NCBI GenBank assembly: GCA_035651595.1 | Contig: DASRFJ010000063.1 | Span: forward strand, 1-5,528 | Length of the DNA stretch: 5,528 nt | Source: JAFARZ01 sp035651595 | Lineage (GTDB): Bacteria; Actinomycetota; Actinomycetes; Streptosporangiales; Streptosporangiaceae | Direction of reading: 5' to 3' | Made by a program: the position numbers and the translations under genes | The notes under the pieces: generated by a model | The model's database searches: none | Told to the model about the DNA's origin: nothing | Seen by the model: the letters and a program-made list of their open reading frames with translations, nothing else | Shown here: one piece after another, positions 4,671 to 5,528 of the stretch | Layout of the letters: every line of letters starts with the position of its first letter | Position numbering within the stretch: position 1 is the stretch's first letter

Positions 4671-5528
4671 TCAACTCCAGGCGAGCATCCTCACTGGGTC
4701 CTCGAGCATCGAGCCTATGTCGCGCAGCACGGCCGAACCGAGTTCTCCATCGATGATGCGATGATCGAAAGACAAAGACAAGGTGCAGACCTTGCGCACC
4801 GCGAGCTGCCCGTCCACCACCCATGGCGTGTCCCGCACCTGACCGAACGCCAGGATCGCCGCCTCGCCAGGGGTCAGGATCGGCGTTCCCGCGTCGACGC
4901 CGAACACGCCGACGTTCGTGATCGTGATCGTCCCGCCCGCCAGGTCGGCAGGAGTGGCCTTGCCGGCCCGCGTCGTCTCGGTCAGCTCCGCCAGCGCGCC
5001 GGCCAGCGCCGGGAGCGGCAGCGAGCCCGCGTCCTTGACATTCGGCACCAGCAGCCCGCGTTCGGCCGCCACCGCGATGCCCAGGTTGACCCGCCCGTGC
5101 ACCAGGATCTCCTGCGCGTCCTCGTCCCAGCTGGAGTTGACCAGCGGATGCCGGGCCACGGCCACCAGCAGCGCCCGCGCCACGAACAGCAGTGGCGACA
5201 CCCGCACGCCCTCGAACTCGGGCAGCTCGCGGACCCGGCGCACCGCCGACATCGTCTCGGTGACGTCGACCTGAAGGAATTCGGTGACGTGCGGCGCGGT
5301 GAACGCACTGGAGACCATGGCGGCCGCCATGTGCTTCCTGACCCCCTTGATCGGGATCCGTTCAGCCACAGCCCCGTTTTTTTGCTCCGAACGAGCAGTG
5401 GTTTCACTGGCCGCGCGCTGCACATCGTCCCGCGTGATCGACCCCGCGGGGCCGGTGCCCGTGAGCTGGGTCAGGCTGATGCCCAGGTCCTTAGCCAGCT
5501 TCCGCACCGGCGGTTTGGCTAGTGCTCT
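4671..5528 (-). CDS. bkdH: Dihydrolipoamide acyltransferase E2, C-terminal part (branched-chain type)
   Basis: This is the core enzyme of a 2-oxoacid dehydrogenase complex, moving the acyl group from lipoamide to CoA. Only the last 285 or so residues are in the window; the lipoyl domain(s) and start lie beyond 5528. The frame is open to the edge and reads ALAKPPVRKLAKDLG, so the GTG at 5505-5507 is an internal codon. The visible order is the E3-binding domain (VRKLAKDLG through GTGPAGSITRDDV, 5507-5420), then a short linker. The acyltransferase domain runs from about RIPIKGVRKHM to the end, with catalytic FDHRIIDG, whose His is at 4761-4763 and Asp at 4749-4751. Segments such as APHVTEFLQVDVT favour the actinobacterial BkdH/BkdC type, but a pyruvate dehydrogenase E2 is not excluded. 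The E1 genes are expected further right. The rhomboid gene follows 29 bp after the stop. Confidence 0.88.
   Translation of the reverse strand, partial: RALAKPPVRKLAKDLGISLTQLTGTGPAGSITRDDVQRAASETTARSEQKNGAVAERIPIKGVRKHMAAAMVSSAFTAPHVTEFLQVDVTETMSAVRRVRELPEFEGVRVSPLLFVARALLVAVARHPLVNSSWDEDAQEILVHGRVNLGIAVAAERGLLVPNVKDAGSLPLPALAGALAELTETTRAGKATPADLAGGTITITNVGVFGVDAGTPILTPGEAAILAFGQVRDTPWVVDGQLAVRKVCTLSLSFDHRIIDGELGSAVLRDIGSMLEDPVRMLAWS
5376..5383 (-). other. A7 slippery heptamer inside the E2 linker
   Basis: On the coding strand the codons CAA AAA AAC (5384-5376) contain seven As and read A AAA AAC in the phase of a classical -1 slippery heptamer. It lies in the linker between the E3-binding and catalytic domains. 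A -1 shift would add R-G-C-G after the slippery lysines and stop at TGA. CAA and AAA are disfavoured codons in high-GC actinomycetes. Whether slippage occurs is not known; no strong downstream structure is obvious. Confidence 0.4.

Noticed and set aside
5505..5507. GTG as the start of the E2 gene
   Set aside because: The frame continues upstream as ALAKPP to the window edge, and the E3-binding domain normally follows lipoyl domains, so the gene is cut by the window.
4635..5522. 295-aa open frame on the plus strand opposite the E2 gene
   Set aside because: It is R/H/Q/P-rich with no motif, and lies opposite a frame with clear E3-binding and acyltransferase domains.
1..5528. CRISPR array, tRNA or rRNA genes
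   Set aside because: I found no regularly spaced direct repeats, no tRNA-like cloverleaf and no rRNA-like conserved sequence on either strand.

Overview
The window comes from a high-GC bacterium, most likely an actinomycete. The coding sequence is strongly G/C-ending at third positions, and the acyl-CoA dehydrogenase closely resembles mycobacterial FadE5 in start, length and catalytic-residue position. The branched-chain E2 and rhomboid proteins also look actinobacterial. The genus cannot be told from the sequence.

Layout. Positions 1 to about 1900 are an IS110-family insertion element. It has a 5' leader with a perfect 12-bp inverted repeat that covers the transposase ribosome binding site. 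A 449-aa DEDD transposase/recombinase follows at 128-1477, then about 400 bp of non-coding 3' sequence. That 3' sequence holds a row of hairpins, a T-poor C/A-rich tract, and an outward TTGACA near the presumed right end. Positions 1900-2170 are non-coding: a palindromic GTGG-type repeat cluster, a short 10-bp tandem repeat, and a probable promoter/operator. At 2171-4003 (+) lies a complete 610-aa FadE5-type acyl-CoA dehydrogenase. Convergent to it, 17 bp away, are a rhomboid intramembrane protease (4021-4641, -) and, 29 bp upstream of that on the same strand, the C-terminal part of a dihydrolipoamide acyltransferase E2 (4671 to beyond 5528, -). The E2 is most likely the branched-chain 2-oxoacid dehydrogenase type, BkdH/BkdC.

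How it fits together. The chromosomal part is acyl-CoA metabolism: the E2 makes (branched-chain) acyl-CoAs from 2-oxoacids, and the FadE5-type enzyme oxidises acyl-CoAs to enoyl-CoAs. They are on opposite strands, so they are neighbours in theme, not one operon. The rhomboid probably shares a transcript with the E2 gene, and its substrate is unknown. The IS110 element is an insertion upstream of the dehydrogenase gene.

The best candidate for undescribed biology is the element's non-coding RNA. IS110-family recombinases are known to be guided by a bridge RNA encoded in the element's non-coding ends, and both ends here contain strong secondary structure. Which end encodes it, and the exact element boundaries, cannot be settled from this window alone. 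Nothing here is a wholly new gene system that I can support.
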